Origin: Methylorubrum rhodesianum
Lineage (GTDB): Bacteria > Pseudomonadota > Alphaproteobacteria > Rhizobiales > Beijerinckiaceae
Length of the DNA: 64,000 bases
Assembly: GCF_014199985.1 (NCBI RefSeq)
Contig: NZ_JACHOS010000005.1
Coordinates: 62,001-126,000 of the forward strand
Direction of reading: 5' to 3'
Shown here piece after piece: positions 39,885 to 48,126 of this stretch. A model generated the notes under the pieces. That model saw only the letters and a program-made list of their open reading frames with translations, ran no database searches and was not told where the DNA came from. Position 1 is the stretch's first letter. Each line of letters opens with the position of its first letter. A program made the translations under genes and the position numbers.

Positions 39885-41047
39885 TGCGCCGCTTCGCCTG
39901 CGGAGAGCGGCCGGGCTGGCGGGAGATCGCACGGGAAGCGGGCTTCGCCTTCCACACCATCGACGGCGCCCCCTACTGGGACGAGAGCCACGCCTACGCC
40001 TTCACGCTCACGGAGATCGAGGAGGTGATCGAGGCGCCGAGCGCGGAGCTGCACGCCCTCTGCCTCGCCTTCGCCGCCGACGCGGTGGAGGACGAGCGCA
40101 TCCTGGCCTCGCTCGCCATTCCCGAACCGGTCCGGGACACGGTGCGGGCGAGCTGGCGCCGGGGCGATCCGAGCCTCTACGGGCGCCTCGACTTCTCCTA
40201 TGGCGGCTCGGGCCCGGCCAAGCTCCTCGAATACAACGCGGACACGCCCACCGCACTCTACGAGACCGCTGTGTTCCAATGGCTCTGGCTCGACCAGGGG
40301 CTGGCGGAGGGGCGCCTGCCCGCGGGCAGCGACCAGTTCAATGCCGTTCACGAGCGGCTGATCGCGCGGCTGGGGGAGATCGCGCCGCCGGGCCTGTTCG
40401 CCTTCGCCGCCGATTCGAGCGGCCCGGAGGACCTCGGCACCGCCGGCTACCTTCAGGACTGCGCGGTGCAGGCCGGCTGCGAGACGATCCTGCTCGACCT
40501 CGGCCAGATCGGCCTGCGCGCGGACGGCGCCTTCTGCGGCCCGGACGAGCGACCCTTCGCCGGCCTGTTCAAGCTCTATCCGTGGGAGTGGGCGTTTCAG
40601 GATGCGTTCGGCCCTGCGGTCGCGGCCGCGCCGACGCGCTTCCTCGAACCGCCCTGGAAGATGGTGCTCTCGAACAAGGGCCTGCTCGCTCATCTCTGGG
40701 CCCGCGAACCGGGCCATCCGAATCTGCTGCCGGCCTATTTCGAGGGCGATCCTGCCTGCGCGAGCCTGGGCGCCTTCGTGCGCAAGCCGCTGCTCTCGCG
40801 CGAGGGTGCCAATGTCGAGATGTTCTCGGCCGAGGGCACGCGGCTCGCCGGCGAACCGGGGCCCTACGGCACGGAGGGCTACATCCGGCAGGGTCTGGCA
40901 GAATTGCCCTTCTTCGACGGCCGCCGCCCGCTCCTCGGCGCCTGGATCGTCGGGGATGCGCCGGCCGGCCTCTGCATCCGCGAGTCGGAGGGCCCGATCA
41001 CCGGGGATGGCGCGCTGTTCGTGCCGCACCTGATCGAGCCGGCTTGA
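39884..41047 (+). CDS. YgiC/YjfC-type ATP-grasp ligase (glutathionylspermidine synthase family)
   Basis: 387 residues. The family shares the C-terminal synthetase domain of glutathionylspermidine synthase but lacks the amidase half. Visible blocks: PYWDESHAYAFTLTEIEEVI near 30, GRLDFSYGGSGPAKLLEYNADTPT (split by one loop, about 98-125), LYPWEWAFQDAF (about 230-241), LSNKGLLAHLW near 262 and GPITGDGALFVPHLIEPA at the end, normal for the family. It should join an amine or amino acid to a carboxylate using ATP; the true substrate is not known for YgiC-type enzymes. Gene context with DUF350 and DUF1190 points to an envelope-linked modification. Confidence 0.87.
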   Translation: MRRFACGERPGWREIAREAGFAFHTIDGAPYWDESHAYAFTLTEIEEVIEAPSAELHALCLAFAADAVEDERILASLAIPEPVRDTVRASWRRGDPSLYGRLDFSYGGSGPAKLLEYNADTPTALYETAVFQWLWLDQGLAEGRLPAGSDQFNAVHERLIARLGEIAPPGLFAFAADSSGPEDLGTAGYLQDCAVQAGCETILLDLGQIGLRADGAFCGPDERPFAGLFKLYPWEWAFQDAFGPAVAAAPTRFLEPPWKMVLSNKGLLAHLWAREPGHPNLLPAYFEGDPACASLGAFVRKPLLSREGANVEMFSAEGTRLAGEPGPYGTEGYIRQGLAELPFFDGRRPLLGAWIVGDAPAGLCIRESEGPITGDGALFVPHLIEPA

Positions 41048-41062
41048 TGAGGGTCACGAAAA

Positions 41063-41089
41063 GAGGGGCCGGATAGGCTCCGGCCCCTC
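41063..41089. terminator. Bidirectional hairpin between convergent genes
   Basis: GAGGGGCCGG (41063-41072), ATAGGCT, CCGGCCCCTC (41080-41089): ten perfect base pairs. On the minus strand TTTTC follows, making a good intrinsic terminator for the Gly/Thr-rich protein gene. On the plus strand it follows the ATP-grasp ligase. Confidence 0.75.
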
Positions 41090-41110
41090 CCGTCATCGCG
41101 TGTCTGTCGC

Positions 41111-41419
41111 TCAGCGGCCAGCGGCACTGTTGCCGCCCCCGGCGCTGCCGGCGCCGCCGCCCATGGTGCCGCCGGGCGCATTGCCGGTCGCACCGGTCGT
41201 CGAGCCCGTCGTGGCGCCCGGAGCCATGGTCCCGGTCGAGCCGGTGGTCGCGCCGGTTCCCGTCGTGGGCCGCATGCTGTTGCCGGTGTTGTTGCGCATC
41301 GGACTGGCGCTGTCCGTGGTCCCTCCGGTCCCGCCCTTGCCGGTGCTCGACTGGGCGAGGGCCCCGCCGGATACGGCGAGGGTCAGCGCGGCGGCCAGAG
41401 CGATGGTTTTGATCGGCAT
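41111..41419 (-). CDS. Small exported Gly/Thr-rich protein
   Basis: 102 residues from the ATG at 41419, with GGAAGGAA upstream. A clear signal peptide covers residues 1-23 (KTIALAAALTLAVSGGALAQ). The mature chain is low complexity, with GTTGST/GATTGST-like units (TTGTGATTGSTGTMAPGATT) and a GGGAGSAGGGNSAAG tail; no Cys. It is probably disordered in the periplasm. A weak EcfG-like motif (TGAAC-N18-TT) can be read upstream on the minus strand at 41467-41491. No family recognised. Confidence 0.68.
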   Translation of the reverse strand: MPIKTIALAAALTLAVSGGALAQSSTGKGGTGGTTDSASPMRNNTGNSMRPTTGTGATTGSTGTMAPGATTGSTTGATGNAPGGTMGGGAGSAGGGNSAAGR

Positions 41420-41591
41420 GGCTCGTTCCTTCCCTATCTCGATCCTGAACTCGATCGTGGAAGACGAACCCGCCGCTCGTGGCATTGTTCAGAGCGACCG
41501 CTCCCGCCGGCTCCGCCGATCCGGGGAAGAATGGCCGCGACGCTGCGTCCGCCCTGCCGCAGCGTCATCGAACCCTATATGCAGCGATGCC

Positions 41592-42044
41592 GTGACCGAG
41601 ATCCTGTTCTACCACCTGCAGCGCCAGCCCCTTGAGAAGGTGCTGCCGAGCCTCGTCGAGAAGTCGCTGGAGCGCGGCTGGCAGGCGGCCATCCAGGCGG
41701 TGAGCGAGGAGCGGCTCCAAGCGCTCGACGACGGGCTCTGGACTTATACGGACGAGAGCTTCCTGCCTCACGGCACGGATCGCGACGCGGATGCGGCGAG
41801 CCAGCCCGTGGTGCTGACCCTGCGCGAGACGAACCCGAACGCCGCGTCGATCCGCTTCCTCGTCGAGGGCGCCGAGCTGCCCGAGGATGCGGGAAGCTAC
41901 CAGCGGATCTGCATCCTGTTCGACGGCACCGACACCGACGCGCTGCTCCATGCCCGCGAGCAGTGGCGCGGCGCCAAGGCCGCCGGCCATGCGGTCGCCT
42001 ACTGGCAGCAGGACGAGAGCGGGCGCTGGACCAAGAAGGCGTGA
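41592..42044 (+). CDS. holC: DNA polymerase III subunit chi
   Basis: 150 residues from a GTG at 41592; the nearest ATG codons are out of frame. HolC links the clamp loader to single-strand binding protein. Family features are the beginning TEILFYHLQRQPLEKVLPSLVEKSLERG (read in two parts: strand, then helix), DDGLWTYTDESFLPHG near residue 50, and the C-terminal helix with REQWRGAKAAGHAVAYWQQ. Length fits. It lies divergent from the Gly/Thr-rich gene and 72 bases before the carboxypeptidase gene. Confidence 0.9.
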   Translation: MTEILFYHLQRQPLEKVLPSLVEKSLERGWQAAIQAVSEERLQALDDGLWTYTDESFLPHGTDRDADAASQPVVLTLRETNPNAASIRFLVEGAELPEDAGSYQRICILFDGTDTDALLHAREQWRGAKAAGHAVAYWQQDESGRWTKKA

Positions 42045-42116
42045 GATCAAGGCGTCGTCCGACGGCGAGGCGCAAGGAACACGCACGACCAACCGGCCGA
42101 GGATCGCGAGAAACCG

Positions 42117-43769
42117 ATGACGCAAGCCCCGCCTGACTCTTCCCGGACCGCAGCGAGCCGGCTCGGTCTCGCCGGACTCCTCACCCTCGCGATCGGGTTG
42201 GGACCGCTGCCCGCCCACGCCCAGCACGGTCCGCAGGCGGACGCACCGGGCCAGACCCAGGCGAAGGGGCCGCCTCAGCCGCGCAAGGCTCCGGAGGGAC
42301 GACGCCTGCCGCCGGACGCGACCACCGAACACAGCATCGATCTGCCCAACGGACAATCGCTCAAATTCACCGCGACCGCCGGCAGCCTCGCCCTCGTGGA
42401 CGAGGAGGGCAAGCTCCAATCCGAAATCGCCTTCATCGCCTACACCAAGGCAGGCAAACCGGAGGACGCCGCCGCCCGGCCGGTCACTTTCGGCGTCAAC
42501 GGCGGGCCCGGCGCGGCCTCGGCCTATCTCAATATCGGCGCGATCGGCCCCTGGCGCCTGCCGACCGACGGGCCCTCGATCAGCCCGTCGCAGACCATCG
42601 CGCTCCAGCCCAACCCGACGACTTGGCTCGACTTCACCGATCTCGTCTTCATCGATCCCGTTGGTACCGGCTACAGCCGCGCGGCGGACGGCGACGGCAA
42701 GAAGTACTGGAGCGTCGACGCGGACGCCTCGGTGCTGTCCGCCGCCATTGCCCGGTACCTGCGCCAGAACGACCGTCTCGCCTCGCCGAAATTCTTCGTC
42801 GGTGAGAGCTATGGCGGCTTTCGCGGGCCGTTGATCGCGCAGAAGCTCCAGCAGGATGTCGGCGTCGGCCTGTCGGGTCTCGTCCTCCTCTCGCCCGTGC
42901 TCGACTTCGGGTGGCTGCAGCCGACCCGCACCACGCCCTGGGGCTTCGTGACCAAGCTGCCCTCGTTCGCCGCCGCGGCGCTGGAGCGCGCGGGCACGAC
43001 GCCGAGCCGCGACCTCATGAAGGAGGTCGAGGCCTACGCCAGCGGCGCCTTCCTCACCGATCTGCTGAAGGGGCCGGCCGACCGGGAGGCGGTGGCACGG
43101 CTGGCGGAACGCGTCTCGGCGCTGACCGGCCTCGATCCGGAGACGGTACGGCGCCAGGCCGGGCGGCTCACCACCCACAGCTACCAGCGCGAGATCGGGC
43201 GCGACGCCGGCCGCGTCCTCTCGGCCTACGATACCGGCGTGACGGGCTGGGATCCGGACCCGACCGCACCGCAATCGGGCTTCGAGGATCCGGTGCTCGA
43301 TGCGCTGCAGGCCCCGCTCACAACCGCCATGGTGCAGCTTTACCAGACCCGCCTGAACTGGCGCGTGGAGAACATGCGCTACGAACTGCTCAACGGCGCG
43401 GTCAACCGCGGCTGGAACTGGGGCTCGGGCCGCTCGGCGCCGGAGGCGATGGGCGCACTGAAGGACGTGCTGGCGCTCGACGGGCGGATGCGGGTGCTCG
43501 TCGCCCACGGCTTCACCGATCTCGTGACGCCCTACTTCACCTCGAAGATGCTTCTCGACCAGATGCCGGTCTACGGCTCGGCCGATCGCCTCAAGCTCTC
43601 GGTTTATCCCGGCGGCCACATGTTCTACACGCGGCCGGACTCGCGAAACGCCTTCCACGACGACGCCGCCGACCTGTTCGCCCGGGCGCTGGAAACACGC
43701 TCCGACGGGAGCGCGAAGGGCGTGGACGCGTCGGACACGAAGGAACCGGAGAAGAGACCGACGCCTTGA
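42117..43769 (+). CDS. Exported S10-family serine carboxypeptidase
   Basis: 550 residues. The signal peptide covers about 1-35 (LAGLLTLAIGLGPLPAHAQ). It has the alpha/beta hydrolase fold with triad S231 in GESYGGF, D468 in HGFTDLVTPY and H501 in PGGHMFYTR. The oxyanion segment NGGPGAASAY is typical of S10. These peptidases remove C-terminal residues, usually at acid pH; bacterial members are periplasmic or secreted. The last 30 residues are Lys/Glu/Thr-rich. Its stop overlaps the TTG start of a lipoprotein gene. Confidence 0.92.
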   Translation: MTQAPPDSSRTAASRLGLAGLLTLAIGLGPLPAHAQHGPQADAPGQTQAKGPPQPRKAPEGRRLPPDATTEHSIDLPNGQSLKFTATAGSLALVDEEGKLQSEIAFIAYTKAGKPEDAAARPVTFGVNGGPGAASAYLNIGAIGPWRLPTDGPSISPSQTIALQPNPTTWLDFTDLVFIDPVGTGYSRAADGDGKKYWSVDADASVLSAAIARYLRQNDRLASPKFFVGESYGGFRGPLIAQKLQQDVGVGLSGLVLLSPVLDFGWLQPTRTTPWGFVTKLPSFAAAALERAGTTPSRDLMKEVEAYASGAFLTDLLKGPADREAVARLAERVSALTGLDPETVRRQAGRLTTHSYQREIGRDAGRVLSAYDTGVTGWDPDPTAPQSGFEDPVLDALQAPLTTAMVQLYQTRLNWRVENMRYELLNGAVNRGWNWGSGRSAPEAMGALKDVLALDGRMRVLVAHGFTDLVTPYFTSKMLLDQMPVYGSADRLKLSVYPGGHMFYTRPDSRNAFHDDAADLFARALETRSDGSAKGVDASDTKEPEKRPTP

Positions 43770-44137
43770 GAATCGTTCTGGGACTTCTGCCCGCCCTGCT
43801 GCTGGCGGGCTGCAACAGCGCTGAGCGCCGCGAACCGATCCAGGCCCCGCCGCCGCCGAGCGCGGTGCTGCCCGCGCCGCCGAGGGCGCCGGCCGCCGCC
43901 CTCGGCCCCGTGCTCGATGGGAGCGGCGCCTGCACCGGTCCAGCACCGGGAACCGCCACGGCCATCGAAACCGGTATCGCCGAGTGCGATCTCGTGCGGC
44001 TCAAGGGCCGGCCGCCGACCGATGTTCTGGTCGGCGAGGGCCGGTCCGGCCGCGAGGTGCAGGTGCTCTACACAGAGCCCGGCGCCAAGGAGCTGTATTT
44101 CTTCGTGAACAACCGGCTCGATCGTATCGTTCGTTAA
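43766..44137 (+). CDS. Putative lipoprotein, overlapping the carboxypeptidase gene
   Basis: 123 residues starting with TTG at 43766 in TTGA, which also supplies the stop of the previous gene; GGAGAAGAG is 10-18 bases upstream. A lipobox LLAGC follows a short hydrophobic stretch (LRIVLGLLPALLLAGC), so Cys 16 should be lipidated. A Pro/Ala-rich linker (20-50) leads to a small domain ECDLVRLKGRPPTDVLVGEG, then VQVLYTEPGAKELYFFVNNRLDRIV. The latter resembles small SmpA/BamE-like beta modules, but this is a guess. Translational coupling suggests a joint role with the peptidase. Confidence 0.72.
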   Translation: MRIVLGLLPALLLAGCNSAERREPIQAPPPPSAVLPAPPRAPAAALGPVLDGSGACTGPAPGTATAIETGIAECDLVRLKGRPPTDVLVGEGRSGREVQVLYTEPGAKELYFFVNNRLDRIVR

Positions 44138-44196
44138 CGCGCGGATCGATTGGGCCCGCACTTGCTTCCGCTCCGGACGGGCAGGCGGGACACACG

Positions 44197-45324
44197 ATGG
44201 CACACGAGTACCGGTTCGGCATCGAGGAGGAGCTGTTCCTGGCGAGCAGCCGGACCCGGGCGGCACCGCGCGAATCCGTCTCCGCCTTCCACAAGGCGGC
44301 GCGAGGCCGGCTGGAGGGCGTCGAGCGCGAGATGCTGGAGAGCCAGGCCGAGATCTGCTCCAAGCCCTCGGCGAGCTTCGCGGAGACCCACGAGGCGCTG
44401 GCCAAGCTGCGCACCGGCCTGTGCGCCATCGGCCGCGAGCACGGCCTGAAGGTCTTCGCCGCCGGCACCCACCCGACCGCGATCTGGACCGACCAGCGCG
44501 AGACCGCCAAGGTCCGCTACCGCAAGATGATCGAGACGCTGCAGATGGTGGGGCGACGCTCCATCGTCAGCGGCCTGCACGTGCATGTCGAGGTGCCGGA
44601 GCCGGACCAGCGCATCGCCCTGATCAACCGGTTGATGCCCTTCCTGCCCGTACTGCTCGCGCTCTCCACCTCCTCGCCCTTCTACGAGCGGCACCGCACG
44701 GGGCTCGCCGGCTACCGCCTGCGGGCCTATGCCGAGTTGCCGCGCACCGGCCTGCCCGAACTGTTCGACGGCCGGGACGACTTCGAGCGCTACGTGCGGG
44801 TGATGACGCGGGCCGGCGCGATCGAGGATGCGACCTATCTCTGGTGGCATATCCGCCCCTCGATCCGCTACCCGACCCTCGAATTACGGGTCGCCGACAG
44901 CTGCACCCGTCTCAAGGACACGCTGGCCATCGCCGCGCTCTACCGTTGCCTCGTGCGGCTCTGCGTGCGCCGGCCCGAGTTGAACGCGAAGCCGACCGGC
45001 GCCTCGCGGGGCTTCGTGATGGAGAACCTGTGGCGGGCGCAGCGCGACGGGACCCATGCCGCCCTGATCGACGAGGCGAAGGAGGAGGCGGTGCCGGTGC
45101 GGCACCTCGTCGAGCGGATGCTCGACCTCGTCGCGGAGGATGCTGCGGCCCTGGGTTGCGCCGCCCAGGTCGCCCACGCGCTGACCATCGCCGAGTGCGG
45201 CTCCAGCGCCGACGGGCAGATCCGCGCTTACGAAGCGTCCCTCGCCGCGGGCGGCAGCGAGCGCAAGGCGCTCTCCTGCGTCATCGACTGGCTCGCCCGC
45301 GAGACGGCCGACTGCGACGGGTGA
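44197..45324 (+). CDS. YbdK-type carboxylate-amine ligase (GCS2 family)
   Basis: 375 residues from the ATG at 44197. The family is related to plant-type glutamate-cysteine ligase. Blocks visible: FGIEEELFL near the start, EREMLESQAEI (about 45-55), GTHPTAIW (about 90-97), VSGLHVHVEVP (about 125-135) and LWWHIRPSIRYPTLELRVAD (about 213-232). Members have weak gamma-glutamylcysteine ligase activity in vitro (E. coli YbdK); the physiological substrate is open. The next gene downstream is monocistronic under a possible stress promoter. Confidence 0.88.
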   Translation: MAHEYRFGIEEELFLASSRTRAAPRESVSAFHKAARGRLEGVEREMLESQAEICSKPSASFAETHEALAKLRTGLCAIGREHGLKVFAAGTHPTAIWTDQRETAKVRYRKMIETLQMVGRRSIVSGLHVHVEVPEPDQRIALINRLMPFLPVLLALSTSSPFYERHRTGLAGYRLRAYAELPRTGLPELFDGRDDFERYVRVMTRAGAIEDATYLWWHIRPSIRYPTLELRVADSCTRLKDTLAIAALYRCLVRLCVRRPELNAKPTGASRGFVMENLWRAQRDGTHAALIDEAKEEAVPVRHLVERMLDLVAEDAAALGCAAQVAHALTIAECGSSADGQIRAYEASLAAGGSERKALSCVIDWLARETADCDG

Positions 45325-45359
45325 CGCCGCCGCCCGGCTGCGACGGACCCGCTCAGCCA

Positions 45360-45384
45360 GGAACATCGCCCGCCCGCTCCGGTT
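45360..45384 (+). promoter_or_regulatory. Possible EcfG (general stress) promoter
   Basis: GGAAC (45360-45364), 16 bases, GGTT (45381-45384), i.e. GGAAC-N18-TT. It lies 36 bases before the start of the DUF4142 gene. The spacing and -10 GGTT are identical to the motif at 50451. Confidence 0.5.
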
Positions 45385-45420
45385 GCTCCGACAGGTCCGA
45401 AATTGCCTGAGGAGACGTCC

Positions 45421-45966
45421 ATGAGAACGCCAATCACCGCCGCCGCCTGCCTGCTCCTGCTGGGCGCTGCGGGGATGCCGGCCCATGCCCAATCGGTCGG
45501 CGAGAAGACCGGCGTCAATTCGCTGATCGGCGTCGCCCCCTCAAGTCAGGACTTCGTGACGCAGGCCGCGATCAGCGACATGTTCGAGGATCAATCGAGC
45601 AAGCTCGCCTTGGAGAAGTCCGACGAGAAGACCAAGGCCTTTGCCAAGAAGATGATCGAGGACCACAAGAAGACCTCGGACGAGCTGAAATCCGTGGTCC
45701 AGACCGGCGACATGAAGCTCAACATCCCGACCGCCCTCGACTCGAGCCATCAGAGCAAGCTCGACAAGCTCAAGAGCCTCAGCGGCGAGGACTTCACCAA
45801 GCAGTACCACGACGATCAGGTGACGGCACACAAGAACGCCACCGACCTCTACAAGCGCTACGCCGAGGGCGGCGACAACGCGGCGCTCAAGGCCTTCGCC
45901 CTGAAGACCAAGCCGCATCTCGACGAGCACCTGAAGATGGCTCAGGACCTCGCCGGCAAGAAGTAG
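45421..45966 (+). CDS. Exported DUF4142 protein
   Basis: 181 residues. The ATG at 45421 is preceded by GAGGAGACG. A signal peptide covers about 1-23 (LLLLGAAGMPAHAQ). The mature protein is an alpha-helical bundle of the DUF4142 family (ferritin-like fold, as I recall): DFVTQAAISDMFEDQSSKLA, FAKKMIEDHKKTSDELKSV, GEDFTKQYHDDQVTAHKNA and ALKTKPHLDEHLKMAQDL. His and Asp residues recur at helix positions but I cannot assign a metal site. Such genes are often stress-induced, and the EcfG-type motif upstream agrees. A good hairpin follows the stop. Confidence 0.88.
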   Translation: MRTPITAAACLLLLGAAGMPAHAQSVGEKTGVNSLIGVAPSSQDFVTQAAISDMFEDQSSKLALEKSDEKTKAFAKKMIEDHKKTSDELKSVVQTGDMKLNIPTALDSSHQSKLDKLKSLSGEDFTKQYHDDQVTAHKNATDLYKRYAEGGDNAALKAFALKTKPHLDEHLKMAQDLAGKK

Positions 45967-45979
45967 TTCTTTCCGCTTT

Positions 45980-46007
45980 GGGCGGCGCTCCTGAGGGAGC
46001 GCTGCCC
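45980..46007. terminator. Hairpin after the DUF4142 gene
   Basis: GGGCGGCGCTCC (45980-45991), TGAG, GGAGCGCTGCCC (45996-46007): twelve pairs with one G-U. It lies between this gene and the convergent threonine aldolase gene and may serve both. Confidence 0.65.
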
Positions 46008-46066
46008 GATGTAAGTCCCGTCTCCGGAGTTCGGCGCGGCTCGGTCGCGGGCCCGGGATGTCGGTG

Positions 46067-47113
46067 TCACTCGGCTCTTGCCGCGAACTCGGCGGCCTTC
46101 GCGCGAATGACCTCCGCCGCCCGTTCGATGCCGGCGCGGTCGACATCGAGATTGGCGGTCGCGCGGATCTGATGCGCGCCGATCGCCCGCACGCGCACAT
46201 CCTCCGCAAGGCAGGCCGCGGCGAAGGTCGAGGCGGTGATGCCCAAGTCCGCCACCGTGAAGCACAGGATGTTCGACTGGCCCGCCGTCGGGTCGAAGGC
46301 CAAGCCCGGTGCATCGGCGATCAGCCGGTGCAGGCGGCCGGCATTGGCGTTGTCCTCGGCGAGTTGCGTCATATGGTGGTCGAGAGCGTAGAGCCCTGCC
46401 GCCGCGAGCACGCCCGACTGGCGCATGGCACCGCCGAGCCGGTACTTCCACTGCCACGCCTGCTCGATGAAGTCCCGCGTTCCGCACAGGACCGCTCCCA
46501 CCGGGCAGCCGAGCCCCTTGCTGAGATCGATCCACGCGCTGTCGAAGCCGGCCGCATAGTCCGCCGCCGGGATGCCGCTGGCCACCACCGCGTTGAGCAG
46601 GCGCGCCCCGTCGATATGGGCCTTGAGGCCGCGCGCCTGGGCATGGTCCCGGATCAGGCGCATCTCGCCGATGTCCCAGACGGTTCCGCCGGAGAAGCTC
46701 GTCGTCTGCTCGATCGAGACCAGCCGTGACCGCGGCGCCGTGCGCTGCGGAACACGGATCGCCGCCTCGACCTGTGCGAGGCTGAACAAGCCGACCCGGG
46801 TCGGCAACGCCTTCACCGAGACGCCGCCGATCGCCGCGGCGCCGGCGGCCTCGGTGTTGTAGATGTGGGACTGGTCGTCGACGATGATCTCGTCGCCGGC
46901 CCGACAATGGACGAGAATCGAGGCAAGGTTGCACATCGTGCCCGACGGCATGAACACGGCTGCCTCTTGACCGAGCATCTCGGCCACCCGCTCGCACAAG
47001 GCATTGGTGCTGGGATCGGAGTTCGACTGCTCGTCGCCGACCTGCGCCCGCGCCATGGCCGCGCGCATGCCGGGCGTCGGTCGCGTCTGAGTGTCGCTGA
47101 ACAGGTCAATCAT
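46067..47113 (-). CDS. ltaE: Low-specificity threonine aldolase
   Basis: 348 residues. The enzyme splits threonine or allo-threonine to glycine and acetaldehyde with PLP. The PLP lysine is K199 in DLSKGLGCPVGAV; D168 in KAHIDGARLLNA binds the pyridine nitrogen; H83 in DDQSHIYNTE stacks on the ring. The beginning MIDLFSDTQTRPTPGM and VFMPSGTMCNLASI are typical. It is divergent from a GntR regulator over 271 bases, so that regulator is a candidate for its control. D/L specificity is inferred from the fold only. Confidence 0.9.
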   Translation of the reverse strand: MIDLFSDTQTRPTPGMRAAMARAQVGDEQSNSDPSTNALCERVAEMLGQEAAVFMPSGTMCNLASILVHCRAGDEIIVDDQSHIYNTEAAGAAAIGGVSVKALPTRVGLFSLAQVEAAIRVPQRTAPRSRLVSIEQTTSFSGGTVWDIGEMRLIRDHAQARGLKAHIDGARLLNAVVASGIPAADYAAGFDSAWIDLSKGLGCPVGAVLCGTRDFIEQAWQWKYRLGGAMRQSGVLAAAGLYALDHHMTQLAEDNANAGRLHRLIADAPGLAFDPTAGQSNILCFTVADLGITASTFAAACLAEDVRVRAIGAHQIRATANLDVDRAGIERAAEVIRAKAAEFAARAE

Positions 47114-47220
47114 GGTGCATCCATGCGGTGTCGGACGTCCGGCCGGCCCCGGCGTCGCCCTCGACGCTCAGGCTTCCATGCCGCGGCTAAATGCATGAAA
47201 AATTCAATCGATCGCAAGCT

Positions 47221-47234
47221 GGGATCGCGATCCC
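47221..47234. promoter_or_regulatory. Palindrome between threonine aldolase and GntR genes
   Basis: GGGATCGCGATCCC is a perfect 14-bp palindrome in the divergent promoter region. It is 107 bases before the aldolase start and 150 bases before the regulator start. It is an operator candidate for the adjacent GntR protein, without further proof. Confidence 0.4.
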
Positions 47235-47384
47235 TGGAAGTCCACGAATCCATCCTGGTCCGAGGACACAACACTTTCCATGTGGCTCACGAAGGTGGGA
47301 TCGGTCACGTATCTCGACAGGCGGGAGCAGCAAGCCTAAGAATTACGACGCGAAGTCTCGCATTTAAAATTCTTTGAGATCTCG

Positions 47385-48062
47385 ATGAATAGAATTGAGC
47401 CCAGTATCGGGATCAACCGCCGCTACCTTCACGACGAGGTGGCGGACCGCATGCGCGAATTGATCAATGAGGGCGAACTGGAGCCGCGCGCGCGCGTCAA
47501 CGAGAGCGAGTTGACCGAACGGTTCGGGATTTCGCGCACCCCGCTGCGGGAGGCGATCAAGATTCTCGCGACGGAGGGTCTCCTCGAACTGCTGCCCAAT
47601 CGCGGCGCCCGCGTCGCGAGCATCTCGCGCAACGAGCTCGAGGAGATGATCGAGGTCATTGCCGGTCTGGAGGCGACGGCCTGCGAACTCGCCTGCCGGT
47701 CGGTGACCGAGGAGGAGTTGACCGCGATCGAGGCGATGCATCGCGATATGGTGGCGGCGTGGCAGACGCGCGACGAGGTGAACTACTTCCGCCTCAACCG
47801 CGAGATTCACGAAGCCATCATGCTGGCGAGCCGCAACAGCAAGTTGCGCAGCCTCTATCTCGGCCTCACCGGCCGCATCCAGCGCTCCCGCTACAGCGCC
47901 CACCAGACCGAGGCGCAATGGGCGCAGGCGGTCGAGGAGCACGAGAGCATGATCTCGCTGCTGCGCGCCCGCGACGGCGACAAACTCGCCGCGCTGATGC
48001 GCCGGCACATCCGGTCGAAGAAGCCGGTGATCGCGGCGATGTACGGCGAGGAAGGGAACTGA
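47385..48062 (+). CDS. GntR-family regulator, FadR subfamily (FCD domain)
   Basis: 225 residues. The winged helix-turn-helix is at about 13-77 (ARVNESELTERFGISRTPLR, then EAIKILATEGLLELLPNRGA). The C-terminal all-helical FCD ligand domain (about 85-215) has the metal-site pattern with His in FRLNREIHEAIMLASRN and EEHESMISLLRARD and RRHIRS, usual for carboxylate-sensing members. It is divergent from threonine aldolase and convergent with the crotonase/CoA-transferase pair. The effector is unknown, probably an organic or amino acid. Confidence 0.91.
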   Translation: MNRIEPSIGINRRYLHDEVADRMRELINEGELEPRARVNESELTERFGISRTPLREAIKILATEGLLELLPNRGARVASISRNELEEMIEVIAGLEATACELACRSVTEEELTAIEAMHRDMVAAWQTRDEVNYFRLNREIHEAIMLASRNSKLRSLYLGLTGRIQRSRYSAHQTEAQWAQAVEEHESMISLLRARDGDKLAALMRRHIRSKKPVIAAMYGEEGN

Positions 48063-48081
48063 GGCGGGCTGCGAACGGCGC

Positions 48082-48102
48082 CGGCACCGCAAAGCGGTGC
48101 CG
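48082..48102. terminator. Hairpin between convergent regulator and crotonase genes
   Basis: CGGCACCGC (48082-48090), AAA, GCGGTGCCG (48094-48102): nine perfect pairs in the 64-base gap between the two stop codons. No T-run. Confidence 0.55.
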
Positions 48103-48126
48103 AAGCAGGGACGCAGACGAAGCGTC

